Shown here one piece after another: positions 1 to 8,094 of a stretch of DNA of 64,000 bases. Made by a program: the position numbers and the translations under genes. The stretch's first letter is position 1. The number at the start of each line of letters is the position of its first letter. The notes beneath the pieces are model-generated. The model worked only from the letters and a program-made list of their open reading frames with translations. It had not been told where the DNA came from and did not search any database. The stretch is from Lentzea sp. NBRC 105346 (GTDB lineage: Bacteria; Actinomycetota; Actinomycetes; Mycobacteriales; Pseudonocardiaceae): NCBI RefSeq assembly GCF_030269605.1, contig NZ_BSTQ01000002.1, positions 744,429-808,428 of the forward strand, read 5' to 3'.

Positions 1-1
1 A

Positions 2-448
2 CCTGGAGGATCGCGCATCCCCGGCAGCGGGGGCACTGGCGGCCTTGGCAGCGGCGGCTCGGGCAGCACCGGCGGCGGCTCCGGCGGCCTCGGCTCCGGC
101 GGGCGCGGGTCCGCCCCCGCGTTGTCACCCTTCGGCGGCGGCCCCAGCGGCACCGCCATGGGCAGCGGCAGCGCAGGCACCCAAGCGGGCGGCTCAACCG
201 GCGTCGCGCCGAACACCACCTCGTCACAACCAGGCCGCTCCACCGGCCCTGCCACCACCAGCCCCGGCGCCGCCGCCGCGGCCGGAGGCCCGATGGGCGG
301 CCACGCGGGCGGCAAGTCCGAGGAGGACAAGGAACGCAAGTCCCCCAACTACATCATCTCCGGCGACCTCTTCGACGTACCGGGAGCAGACCTACCCCCG
401 GCGGTGATCGGCGACGCGAAGCCCAAGAAACCAAAGGACAAGCAGTGA
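2..448 (+). CDS. C-terminus of Gly/Ser-rich ESX-associated protein (5' partial)
   Basis: The reading frame is open from the left edge of the window and ends at 448, so only the last 148 residues are seen. They are dominated by Gly, Ser, Pro, Ala and Thr in short GSG/GGS runs, followed by a more ordinary, charged tail (a KSEEDKERK stretch, then SGDLFDVPGADLPPAVIG and a Lys-rich end). Its stop overlaps the GTG start of an EspG-type gene by four bases, so the two are translationally coupled. In Pseudonocardiales, EspG genes usually sit next to WXG100 or PPE-like substrates with low-complexity tails, and that is the inferred identity. The N-terminal domain needed to prove it lies outside the window. 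Confidence 0.6.
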   Translation, partial: PGGSRIPGSGGTGGLGSGGSGSTGGGSGGLGSGGRGSAPALSPFGGGPSGTAMGSGSAGTQAGGSTGVAPNTTSSQPGRSTGPATTSPGAAAAAGGPMGGHAGGKSEEDKERKSPNYIISGDLFDVPGADLPPAVIGDAKPKKPKDKQ

Positions 449-1125
449 TCACGCTGACAACCCGTGACCTCGACCTGTGGTGGAACAAGGCCGAACTGGG
501 CCCGCTCCCCTACCCCCTCGACGTGCCGAGCATCGGCGACACCGAGGAGGAACGGACCCGGCTGCGCCAAGAGATCCAACCGGACCAACGAGCCGAGGAT
601 CTCCTGCGACTGCTGGCCGAACACGAGGTCGCGGTGCACGCGGTGGGGAGCACCGGCCGCGCCATCGCCACCTCCGCCGGCACGCGGGCCGTCCTCGCGG
701 TGCTGGACGACGAAAAGGTCAGTTTGACCGAGATCCGGCCGACCTCGCTCGCGAGGTCGATCGTCGAGGTGCTGCCCGCCGCAAAAGCAGGGCCGGGCAG
801 CTCGTTGTCCGTCCGGCTGGAGGCGCTGAAGCAAGCGGCCGAACCACAAGAGGACGAGAACGACCCCTGGGGCGGCGAAGACGACGACCGGCAGGCACTG
901 CGTAAGGCCGGACTGTCCACTCAGGACGCCGCTCTGCTGGACGAACTGACCGCCGGCCGGGTGGCCGGCGGTCAGTTCGGCGTCACAGGAAGCAAAACAC
1001 TGGTCAACTGGTTCGACACCGACCAGGGACGCTACCTCGTGGTCACCGAGGACGGCTGGATGAGCCTGTCCCCCGCCGACAACGAGCGCATCGCGACCCG
1101 CATCGAGGAAGTGCTCAGTCCGTGA
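445..1125 (+). CDS. espG: EspG-family ESX secretion chaperone
   Basis: 226 residues starting at a GTG coupled to the upstream stop (GTGA). The N-terminus (ITLTTRDLDLWWNKAELGPL) and the overall alternation of beta strands and helices resemble actinobacterial EspG-family proteins. These are cytosolic chaperones that bind the tip of PE/PPE-type substrates and hand them to the ESX type VII secretion machine. The protein is slightly shorter than mycobacterial EspG (about 260-300 aa), as is common outside Mycobacterium. The upstream partner is a Gly-rich tail of a probable substrate. It converges on the GH1 gene, with an 11-base tail-to-tail overlap. The family assignment is by recognition of pattern, not by a search. 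Confidence 0.7.
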   Translation: MITLTTRDLDLWWNKAELGPLPYPLDVPSIGDTEEERTRLRQEIQPDQRAEDLLRLLAEHEVAVHAVGSTGRAIATSAGTRAVLAVLDDEKVSLTEIRPTSLARSIVEVLPAAKAGPGSSLSVRLEALKQAAEPQEDENDPWGGEDDDRQALRKAGLSTQDAALLDELTAGRVAGGQFGVTGSKTLVNWFDTDQGRYLVVTEDGWMSLSPADNERIATRIEEVLSP

Positions 1126-2440
1126 GCCCATTCCGTGCGACGACGGACGCGAAGAAACGTCCGCTGTCCTTGACGATCCGCTGCTGTGTAACGAAATCGA
1201 CGTGCACCAAGCCGAACCGCTGCGTGTACCCCAGGGCCCATTCGAAGTTGTCCAGCAGCGACCAGGCGAAGTATCCGCGCACGTCCGCACCGGAGACGAT
1301 CGCGGCATGAACGGCACGCAGGTGCGAGTCGAGGTACCGTACCCGTTCCCCATCGCGCACGCGGCCGTCCGGTTCCACCACATCGACGAACGCGGCGCCG
1401 TTCTCGACCACGACGAGCGGCACCGAACACCGTGAACCCAGCCACAGCAGGAGATCGGTCAGCGAAGCCGGGCGTTGCTCCCAGCCCATCGTGGTGAGCG
1501 GCCCACGGGGCGGGAGCACGTCCATCCCGCGCAGGCCCGGCAACGGGCAGTTACCGCGAGCCGTGAGATCGTCCAGCGGCGCCGTCCTGGTCGGCGCGTA
1601 GTAGTTGACGCCGAGCCAGGACAGCGGCTGGGCGATGGTCTCCAGGTCGCCGTCGCGGATCGCGGGCTCCAAAGCGCCCAGGTGCGCGACGTCGGCAAGC
1701 ACGTCGGGCGGATACCCCTGACCCAGCAAGGGATCCAGGAAGAACCGGTTGTGCAGGCCGTCGAACCGGCGGGCCGACTCGCGGTGTGCCGCGTCGCGAA
1801 AATCGGTGAGTACCGGCGAGAAGTTCAGCGCGATCGAGGCGGTGCCCAGCACCTCACAAGCACGGCCGTGGGCCAGCAGGTGGTGGTGCGCGGCTACGAG
1901 CGCCTTGCCCTCGTCCTGGATTCCGGGGGCGTGCACACCGGTTCCGTAGCCGAGAAAAGCTGAACAGAACGGTTCGTTCAGCGTGGTCCACTGCTTCACC
2001 CGGTCGCCGAGCCGGTCGTGGACGACACGCGCGTAGGAGGCGAAGTGAGAGGCGATGTCCCGGTTGCACCAGCCGCCCTCGTCCTGCAACGCCTGCGGCA
2101 GGTCCCAGTGGTACAACGTGATCACCGGCGTGATGTCGCGCTCGAGCAACGCGTCCACGAGCCGGTCATAGAACGCAAGGCCACGTGACGACACCGTGCG
2201 GCCATCAGGCATGATCCGAGGCCAGGCCGTGGAGAACCGGTACGCCCGCAGGCCGAGCGAGTCGATCAACTCGACGTCCGTCAGATATCGGTGGTAGTGG
2301 TCGCACGCCGGATCGCCACTCTGTCCACCGCGCGTGAATGTGTCCCAGATGGACGGTCCGCGACCGTCGTCGGACACCGCGCCCTCGATCTGGTAGGCAG
2401 CCGTGGCCGCACCCCAGAGAAATCCCGGTGGAAACCTCAC
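1115..2440 (-). CDS. GH1 beta-glucosidase
   Basis: 441 residues of a clear family 1 glycoside hydrolase, predicted to cleave imported beta-glucosides in the cytosol because no signal peptide is seen. The N-terminal signature FPPGFLWGAATAAYQIEGA is present. The acid/base Glu is in TLNEPF (about residue 156) and the nucleophile Glu is in VVVENGAA (about residue 346), both intact. The GTG start at 2440 is chosen because it places the FPPGF signature at residue 3 and overlaps the stop of the upstream permease by four bases. A much longer frame runs upstream but is only the permease in another frame. Last gene of the five-gene sugar-uptake operon. Confidence 0.92.
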   Translation of the reverse strand: MRFPPGFLWGAATAAYQIEGAVSDDGRGPSIWDTFTRGGQSGDPACDHYHRYLTDVELIDSLGLRAYRFSTAWPRIMPDGRTVSSRGLAFYDRLVDALLERDITPVITLYHWDLPQALQDEGGWCNRDIASHFASYARVVHDRLGDRVKQWTTLNEPFCSAFLGYGTGVHAPGIQDEGKALVAAHHHLLAHGRACEVLGTASIALNFSPVLTDFRDAAHRESARRFDGLHNRFFLDPLLGQGYPPDVLADVAHLGALEPAIRDGDLETIAQPLSWLGVNYYAPTRTAPLDDLTARGNCPLPGLRGMDVLPPRGPLTTMGWEQRPASLTDLLLWLGSRCSVPLVVVENGAAFVDVVEPDGRVRDGERVRYLDSHLRAVHAAIVSGADVRGYFAWSLLDNFEWALGYTQRFGLVHVDFVTQQRIVKDSGRFFASVVARNGLTD

Positions 2441-3249
2441 CCGTTGATCGCCCCCTTCATGATCCCGTTGACAACTCTCCTGGCCAGCAGGAGGAAGAGC
2501 ACGACCACCGGGACAGTGCCCAGCGTCACCCCGGTGAGCATCAGCGAGTAGTCGGTGAAGTACCCGCTCGCCAGCCGCGACAACGCGACCTGCACGGTCG
2601 GCGTCTCGTTGGGGTCGAGGACGATCAGCGGCCAGAAGAAGTCGTTCCAGGCCGCGGTGAACGTCAGCATGCCGAGCACGGCGGCGTGTGAGCGCAACGC
2701 CGGCAGCGCGACGTGCCAGTACGTGCGGAGCAGCGAACAACCGTCCATTGTGGCCGCGTCGACCAGCTCCCGCGGCACCGCCTCCTCGCAGGCCTGCCGC
2801 ATCCAGAACACGCTGAACGCGCTGACCAGCCCCGGCACGATCACCGCCGCCAGCTTCCCCTGCCAGCCGAGCTCACCCACCAGCAGGTACAACGGGATCA
2901 CGCCCAGTTGCGCCGGGATCATCGCGGAGCCGACGAGCAGCAGGAACAACGTGTCCCGGCCCGGAAAGCGCAGCCGGGCGAACGCGAAGCCGGCCATTGT
3001 GGACAGGAGCAGGTTCGACGCCGTCACGGTGACCGACACGATCAGCGAGTTCTGCAGCGCGAGCCAGAAGTCGACGGTGTCGAACACCCTGCGGATGTTC
3101 TCGACCAGGTTGCCGCCCGGGACCAACGGCGGCGTACGCGAAGCGATCGCCGAGCCGTCGCGCGAGGCCACCACGAAGGACCAGTACAGCGGGAAGACCG
3201 AGGCGAGCGCGATGCCCGTGAGCAGGGCGTAGGTCAGCCGGTTTCGCAT
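2437..3249 (-). CDS. Sugar ABC transporter permease, MalG/CebG type
   Basis: 270 residues with about six membrane segments beginning at LTYALLTGIALASVFPLYWSF. A binding-protein-dependent permease EAA loop is visible (ELVDAATMDGCSLLRTYWHV), which docks on the ATPase. It is the second membrane half of a CUT1-family carbohydrate importer. The ATG at 3249 shares its A with the stop of the first permease (TGATG), which fixes the start and shows coupling. No ATPase gene lies in the operon. In actinobacteria such importers usually borrow a shared MsiK-type ATPase encoded elsewhere. The GH1 gene follows with a four-base overlap, pointing to a beta-glucoside or cello-oligosaccharide substrate. Confidence 0.9.
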   Translation of the reverse strand: MRNRLTYALLTGIALASVFPLYWSFVVASRDGSAIASRTPPLVPGGNLVENIRRVFDTVDFWLALQNSLIVSVTVTASNLLLSTMAGFAFARLRFPGRDTLFLLLVGSAMIPAQLGVIPLYLLVGELGWQGKLAAVIVPGLVSAFSVFWMRQACEEAVPRELVDAATMDGCSLLRTYWHVALPALRSHAAVLGMLTFTAAWNDFFWPLIVLDPNETPTVQVALSRLASGYFTDYSLMLTGVTLGTVPVVVLFLLLARRVVNGIMKGAING

Positions 3250-4118
3250 CACTTCACCACGCGCCGGACGAGCTTGAAGTTGACCATCGCGAACACCGCG
3301 CACAGCAGGAAGAGCACCCACGAGATCGCGGCCGCGTAACCCGCGTCCAGCCGCCCGAACCCGTTCTCGTACAGGTACATCGCGATCGTCTGGAACTGCC
3401 GGTCGTTGCCGCCGACCCCCGAGGCGTCGAACAGCTGGGGTTCGGCGAACAGCTGGAAGCCACCGATGGTCGACACCACCACGACGAACAGGATCGTGGG
3501 CCGGATCGCCGGCACGGTCACAGCCCAGAAGGCCTGCCACCGCGACGCGCCGTCGAGCACGGCGGCCTCGTGCAGCTCGCCCGGCACCGACTGCATCGCC
3601 GCCAGGAACAGCAGGGCGTTGTACCCGGTCCACCGCCACGTCACCATCGCGGCGACACCGAGGTGCGACGACCACACCTCGGACTGCCAGGAGATCGGCT
3701 CCACCCCGACCAGTCCGAGCGCCCAGTTCACCAGCCCGTAGTCACGCCCGAACAGTTGAGCGAAGATCAGCGCGACGGCCACGACGGGCACGACGTTCGG
3801 CAGCAGTACGACCGCGCGCCAGCCCGTGCGGCCCCGCAGCGGGCGGTCGAGCAGCGCCGCGATCCCCAAGGCGCACAACAGTTGCGGGACCGTGGCGAGG
3901 ACGAAGATGCTCACCGTGTTGAACAACGCGTTGTAGATGAACGGATCGCCCAGCAGCGCCAGGTAGTTGGCGCCGCCGACGAACCGCTGCCCGCCCTCGA
4001 TCAGGTGCCAGCGGTGCAGCGACACCCACACCGTCGACAGCAGCGGGAACACGCCGAACACCGCAAACAACACAAAGAACGGTGCGACGAACAGCAGCGG
4101 TCCCGCCCGCCGGACCAT
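3249..4118 (-). CDS. Sugar ABC transporter permease, MalF/CebF type
   Basis: 289 residues, six membrane segments, with the EAA loop ELHEAAVLDGASRWQAFWAV near the C-terminus. It is the first membrane half of the CUT1 importer. The ATG at 4118 (MVRRAGPLLFVAPFF) has a GGGAG a few bases upstream. A longer frame from 4151 exists, but its extra eleven codons come from inserted repeat DNA. The choice of 4118 is supported by a second, truncated copy of exactly this gene start at 4215-4250, right after the stop of the binding-protein gene. This suggests the gene originally began immediately after that stop. Confidence 0.88.
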   Translation of the reverse strand: MVRRAGPLLFVAPFFVLFAVFGVFPLLSTVWVSLHRWHLIEGGQRFVGGANYLALLGDPFIYNALFNTVSIFVLATVPQLLCALGIAALLDRPLRGRTGWRAVVLLPNVVPVVAVALIFAQLFGRDYGLVNWALGLVGVEPISWQSEVWSSHLGVAAMVTWRWTGYNALLFLAAMQSVPGELHEAAVLDGASRWQAFWAVTVPAIRPTILFVVVVSTIGGFQLFAEPQLFDASGVGGNDRQFQTIAMYLYENGFGRLDAGYAAAISWVLFLLCAVFAMVNFKLVRRVVK

Positions 4119-4250
4119 CAGCTCCCACCCCAGCCGAGCACTGTGGCGCACCGCAGTGAACGTGACGTTCGAGGACTTCTATGTCCCTGAACGCCACGTT
4201 CGCTCCACCGCCCAGCGACGAACAGCAGCGGTCCCGCCCGCCGGACCATC
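4084..4250. repeat. 36-bp direct repeats bracketing an inserted palindrome
   Basis: The 36 bases at 4084-4119 (the first codons of the MalF-type permease, read on the minus strand) are repeated without change at 4215-4250, next to the stop codon of the binding-protein gene. The 95 bases between them contain the palindrome described separately. The outer copy is a non-functional duplicate of the permease start. The arrangement looks like an insertion with duplication of the target, or a slipped recombination. Confidence 0.85.
4155..4204. repeat. Dispersed palindromic element, copy 1
   Basis: Sixteen-base arms at 4155-4170 and 4189-4204 pair almost perfectly around a loop containing CTATGTCCCT. 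A related element with the same loop core and the arm core GAACGTG/CACGTTC lies at 23322-23375. Both copies sit between genes and are flanked by duplicated gene-end sequence. No protein is encoded. Confidence 0.75.
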
Positions 4251-5488
4251 TAGCGCACCGCCGCACGAGCCTCGTCGACGGCCTGCCGCCACGCCTCGTC
4301 CACGGTCTGCTTGCCGTCCTCGATCCGGCCGAGCGCCATGCCGAACTTCGGCCGCACGTCCGCGTCACGCAGGCCGCGGTAGTTCGGCCTGATGTCGTCC
4401 GACGAGGCGCCGAACAACTTGCCGACCGGGGCGTCGCCGAAGTACGGGTCGGTGTGACCGGTGACCGCTGGGTCCCGGTAGACGGCGGGCTGGCTGGGCA
4501 GGATCTCCTTGCTGAGGAACAGTTTCTTCTGCTGCTCCGGCGCGGTGAGCCACTCGGCCAGCTGGTACGCCTCACGCTGGTGCGCGCCCTGTGCGGGCAC
4601 CGCCAGATAAGAACCACCCCAGTTGCCGCCACCACCGGGCACCGTGGTCACGTCCCATTTGCCGCTGTTCGCGGGTCCGCTCGCCTGCTTGATCAGGGCG
4701 AGCATCCAGGCGGGGCAGGTCATGGTCGCGAAGCTGCCCTGCGCGAGCGCGACGTTCCACGGTTGCGTGAACGTCGTGACGTTCGCCGTCTGCTTCTTCG
4801 CGCCGATACTGCCCGCGATGTCGAACGCCTTGCGCACGTTGGGGTTCGTGTCGCCGATGAACCTCTCGTCCCGGGCGAAGTAGTTCTCCTCGGCCTGGTT
4901 GATGATCGCCGTGTACACCGTGCCGGCCGAGTCGGTGAACTTCGCGCCGGGAACCGAGAACCGGTCCGCCACCGACGCGTACGCCTCCCACGTGGGCCAC
5001 AGCGCGGCGACCTCGTCGCGGGCGGTGGGCAGACCGGCCTTCTCGAACAGGTCGCGCCGGTAGCACATGGCCAGGCCGCCCATGTCCGTGCCGAGTCCCA
5101 TGACGAAGTCGCCGTCCACCCCCTGTTCCCACTTCCAGGGCGCCCAGCGGTCACGCAGATCCTTCGCCCCGAACTGAGCGAGATCCGCGAACTTGTCCTT
5201 GGACTGACGGAACTTCGGCATGTACTGCTCTTCGATCGCCACGACGTCCGCCGCGCCGTTGCCGCTCGCGAGCGAGGTGATCAGGCCCTTGTGGTGTGCG
5301 TCGAAGTCGGCGACCCGGCCGACGACGTCCACCTCCGGGTGCGCCTTCTCGTACTCGGTGAACAGCTCCTCGTACCCGAACTCCCCGAAGGTCGCCACGG
5401 TGATCTTCGTCTTGCCGTCACCCGAGGCGCCACACCCGCCGGCGAGCAGCGCCAGTACAGCCATGAGGCCGGCCAGCGACCGTTGCAT
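4250..5488 (-). CDS. Sugar-binding lipoprotein of ABC transporter
   Basis: 412 residues. The N-terminus is a lipoprotein signal with lipobox LAGGC (Cys19), so the protein should be anchored outside the membrane. The rest matches the family 1 extracellular solute-binding fold (for example TVATFGEFGYEELFTEYEK at the start of the mature domain and a typical C-terminal closing helix). It captures the sugar for the two downstream permeases. The ATG at 5488 is preceded by GGAA and gives a normal signal peptide. A longer frame upstream only reads through the regulator gene in another frame. Substrate is inferred as a beta-glucoside from the GH1 gene in the same operon. Confidence 0.92.
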   Translation of the reverse strand: MQRSLAGLMAVLALLAGGCGASGDGKTKITVATFGEFGYEELFTEYEKAHPEVDVVGRVADFDAHHKGLITSLASGNGAADVVAIEEQYMPKFRQSKDKFADLAQFGAKDLRDRWAPWKWEQGVDGDFVMGLGTDMGGLAMCYRRDLFEKAGLPTARDEVAALWPTWEAYASVADRFSVPGAKFTDSAGTVYTAIINQAEENYFARDERFIGDTNPNVRKAFDIAGSIGAKKQTANVTTFTQPWNVALAQGSFATMTCPAWMLALIKQASGPANSGKWDVTTVPGGGGNWGGSYLAVPAQGAHQREAYQLAEWLTAPEQQKKLFLSKEILPSQPAVYRDPAVTGHTDPYFGDAPVGKLFGASSDDIRPNYRGLRDADVRPKFGMALGRIEDGKQTVDEAWRQAVDEARAAVR

Positions 5489-5547
5489 CGCAGTTCCTTC
5501 CAAGAAGTGATCAGTTCGACGCGCCATCATCACCCAGCCCGGCGGCG

Positions 5548-6162
5548 CTACAGCATTCCGGCTCGCATGGCGTACGCCACCGCGTGAGAGCGGTTCCGCA
5601 GCTTGAGTCGGGTGGTAACCCCGGAGATCACGTGTTTGACGGATCGCTCGGAATAACACAGCTTCTGCGCGATCTCCCCGGTGTCCATCCCGTCGGCGAC
5701 CAGCCGCAGCACGTCGATCTCCCGGCCGGTCAGACCGGCCGCGTTCACGCCCTGCGGCATCAGCACCTCGCGTTGTACGCGCTCGACGTGCCGGAGCAGC
5801 TCGCCGAGCAGCTGCGGCGGCAGGACCCCTCCACCCGCCGCCGCGGACTCCACCGCCCGCACCAGCCGCTCGCCGGTGGCCGCCGCCCGCGGCACCACCG
5901 CGACCACCTTGCACTCCACCGCCGCCAGCAGCTCGGCCTCGCTGATCTCATTGACCACCAATACGGTCGGCGTCCCGAACGCCGCGGCCGAGCGGCGTAG
6001 CACGGTGACGACCTCGGCCGTGAGGCGATCGACCGCGACGACGGCGACGTCCGCGTCGGCACGTCGATCGGCGGGCAGCACCTCGACTTCGTGGTGGGAC
6101 GCGAGGTGGCTGGTGAGTCCCGCCCCGCTGATCGGATCGGCTGCCTGTACTGCGACGAACAT
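5548..6162 (-). CDS. LuxR/NarL-type transcriptional regulator
   Basis: 204 residues. The C-terminal 60 residues are a LuxR-type helix-turn-helix (LTGREIDVLRLVADGMDTGE onward, with SERSVKHVISG as recognition helix). The N-terminal part (FVAVQAADPISGAGL onward) looks like a receiver-like alpha/beta domain, but I see no convincing phospho-acceptor Asp cluster, so it may be an atypical receiver. ATG 6162 has GGAGG about ten bases upstream, and an in-frame GTG nine bases earlier has no room for an RBS. It lies 59 bases upstream of the sugar-binding protein gene on the same strand and diverges from the first AfsR-type regulator, so it could control either neighbour. Confidence 0.85.
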   Translation of the reverse strand: MFVAVQAADPISGAGLTSHLASHHEVEVLPADRRADADVAVVAVDRLTAEVVTVLRRSAAAFGTPTVLVVNEISEAELLAAVECKVVAVVPRAAATGERLVRAVESAAAGGGVLPPQLLGELLRHVERVQREVLMPQGVNAAGLTGREIDVLRLVADGMDTGEIAQKLCYSERSVKHVISGVTTRLKLRNRSHAVAYAMRAGML

Positions 6163-6285
6163 GCGTTCCACTCCTCCCCAAGTGGTCGGCCGGTACTGGG
6201 GAGAAGTGTGGGAGTGCGGTCCTTCACGAAACCTCATCGCGCACGTCAGCACGGGTTTGGGTACGTACGAGTAGGGTGGATCCTC

Positions 6286-8094
6286 GTGGCCGGGTTACGT
6301 GTTGACGTACTGGGACCGGTGCGGGCCAAGCGGGGAGACGCCGAGATAGATCTCGGTTCGGCACAACGGCGTGCGGTGTTCGCCGTGCTCGCGTTGCGGG
6401 CCAACGAGATCGTGCTGCGCACGGAGATCATCGACGCCGTCTGGGGCGAACAGGCGCCGGAGCGGGCCGCGGGCAGCGTCTACAACCACGCCTCCGCGCT
6501 ACGCCGGGCCGTGGGATCCGAAGCGCTCACATCGGCGGGCGGCGGCTACCGCCTACAGGTGACGTCGGCCGACATCACTGACTTCCAAGCGCATCGGGAA
6601 GAAGCACGTCAGTGCCGCGAACGCGGTGACCTCGCGGGCGAGCGCGCCGCACTGGAGGCCGCACTCGGCCTGTGGCGGGGCGAGGCGCTGGAGGGGCTGA
6701 CCGGCCCGTTCGCCGAGTCCCATCGCGTCCGGCTGGGCGAGCTCCGGCTGTCGGCCGTCGAACGACGTGCCGCCGTCGCACTGGACCAGGGCGACGACCT
6801 GGTGGCGGAGCTCCGTGACCTCACCGAGCAGCACCCGCTCCGGGAAGGCTTGTGGGAGCTGCTGATCACGGCTTTGGCCAGGTCCGGCCACAGGTCCGAG
6901 GCGCTGGCCGCGTTCGACACCGCGCGCGAGATCCTGGTCGAACACGCGGGCACCGAACCGGGGCCCGCGCTGCGCAAGCTGCGTGACACGTTGTCCGGCG
7001 GCACCCCGGTCCGCGCGGGTGACCGGGCCGAGGTCTTCGTCGGCCGGGAGTACGAGGTGGCGCGGTTGCGGGGCGCGGTCGCGGACGTCGTCGCGGGGCG
7101 CGGTGGCTGCGTGTGGGTCGTGGGCGATCCGGGGATCGGCAAGTCCGCACTGCTCGCCGAAGCTCTGCACGACGCCCCGGCACAGGGGTGCGTGCTGGGC
7201 TGGGGAGTCGCCGACGAGTTGTCGCACCAGGTCCCGTTCGGCGTGGTGATGGAAGGCCTGCCGCACGTCGCCGAACCGTCGGTCGAACGCGCGGTCGAGG
7301 TCGTGCGGGACGTGTGCCGCCGGTCACCGCTGGTGTTCGTCGTCGACAACGCGCACTGGGCCGACGGCGAGACGCTCGAAGTGCTGCAACGCCTGCACGA
7401 GTTGACGTCGCGACTCCCGTTCCTACTGGTCGTCGCCTCGCGACCGATGCGGGCCGAGTTCGACACCCTGCCGCTCGGCCCGCTCTCGCCCGACGAGCAG
7501 CGCCTGCTGGTCGGGCAGCCGTCGAGCGAGGCTGCGGGCAACCCGCGCTATCTCCGCGCGCTCGCCGGACACGAACCCGTCGGTCCCGCTGTCGAGCGGC
7601 ACCTCGGCGCGCTGCCGGAGTCCGCACGCGACACCGCGCGCACGGCCGCGCTGCTCGCGGACCCGTGCACGGTCGAAGAACTGGCGGCCGCCACCGGACA
7701 TGACGTCGCCACCGACGTGGAGGAGGCTGTCCTGGCCGGCGTCCTGAACGCCGGAGGCGGGTTCCGGTATGCGGTCGTGCGCCGGGTGCTGCGCGACTCC
7801 GTGCCCGCGGCGCTGCGGGCCACGCTGCATCGGCAGATCGCCGAACGGATCGCTCCGGTCAGTACGCCGGAGCGGGTCGCCGCCCAGCTGCTCGCCGGTC
7901 CGGTCCCGCTGGACGACTGGACGTCCCGTTGGCTGACCGCCCACCTCCCCGCGCTCGCCGAAGGCGCGTCGCGGACTGCGCTGGCCCTGCTGCGCTATCT
8001 GGCCGACCAGCCGAGCGTGCCGGGCGGGCTGAGTGACGGGGTGGCGGCTGCGGTGGGAACTCTGCTTGCCCGCCAACGTGATGGGGCCGCGTGA
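6286..8094 (+). CDS. AfsR/SARP-type regulator with BTAD and ATPase domains
   Basis: 602 residues. Residues 1-95 form an OmpR-like winged helix typical of SARP activators (RVDVLGPVRAKRGD, then AVWGE). Residues 100-240 are the bacterial transcriptional activator (BTAD) helical repeat. From about 250 there is an AAA/NB-ARC-type ATPase with Walker A GDPGIGKS (280-287) and Walker B VFVVDNAHW. The protein ends soon after the ATPase and lacks the TPR region seen in full AfsR. Start GTG 6286 has GGTGGA five bases upstream and puts the SARP domain at the N-terminus. Its stop overlaps the next regulator by four bases. A pathway-specific activator role for the neighbouring cluster is inferred. Confidence 0.85.
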   Translation: MAGLRVDVLGPVRAKRGDAEIDLGSAQRRAVFAVLALRANEIVLRTEIIDAVWGEQAPERAAGSVYNHASALRRAVGSEALTSAGGGYRLQVTSADITDFQAHREEARQCRERGDLAGERAALEAALGLWRGEALEGLTGPFAESHRVRLGELRLSAVERRAAVALDQGDDLVAELRDLTEQHPLREGLWELLITALARSGHRSEALAAFDTAREILVEHAGTEPGPALRKLRDTLSGGTPVRAGDRAEVFVGREYEVARLRGAVADVVAGRGGCVWVVGDPGIGKSALLAEALHDAPAQGCVLGWGVADELSHQVPFGVVMEGLPHVAEPSVERAVEVVRDVCRRSPLVFVVDNAHWADGETLEVLQRLHELTSRLPFLLVVASRPMRAEFDTLPLGPLSPDEQRLLVGQPSSEAAGNPRYLRALAGHEPVGPAVERHLGALPESARDTARTAALLADPCTVEELAAATGHDVATDVEEAVLAGVLNAGGGFRYAVVRRVLRDSVPAALRATLHRQIAERIAPVSTPERVAAQLLAGPVPLDDWTSRWLTAHLPALAEGASRTALALLRYLADQPSVPGGLSDGVAAAVGTLLARQRDGAA

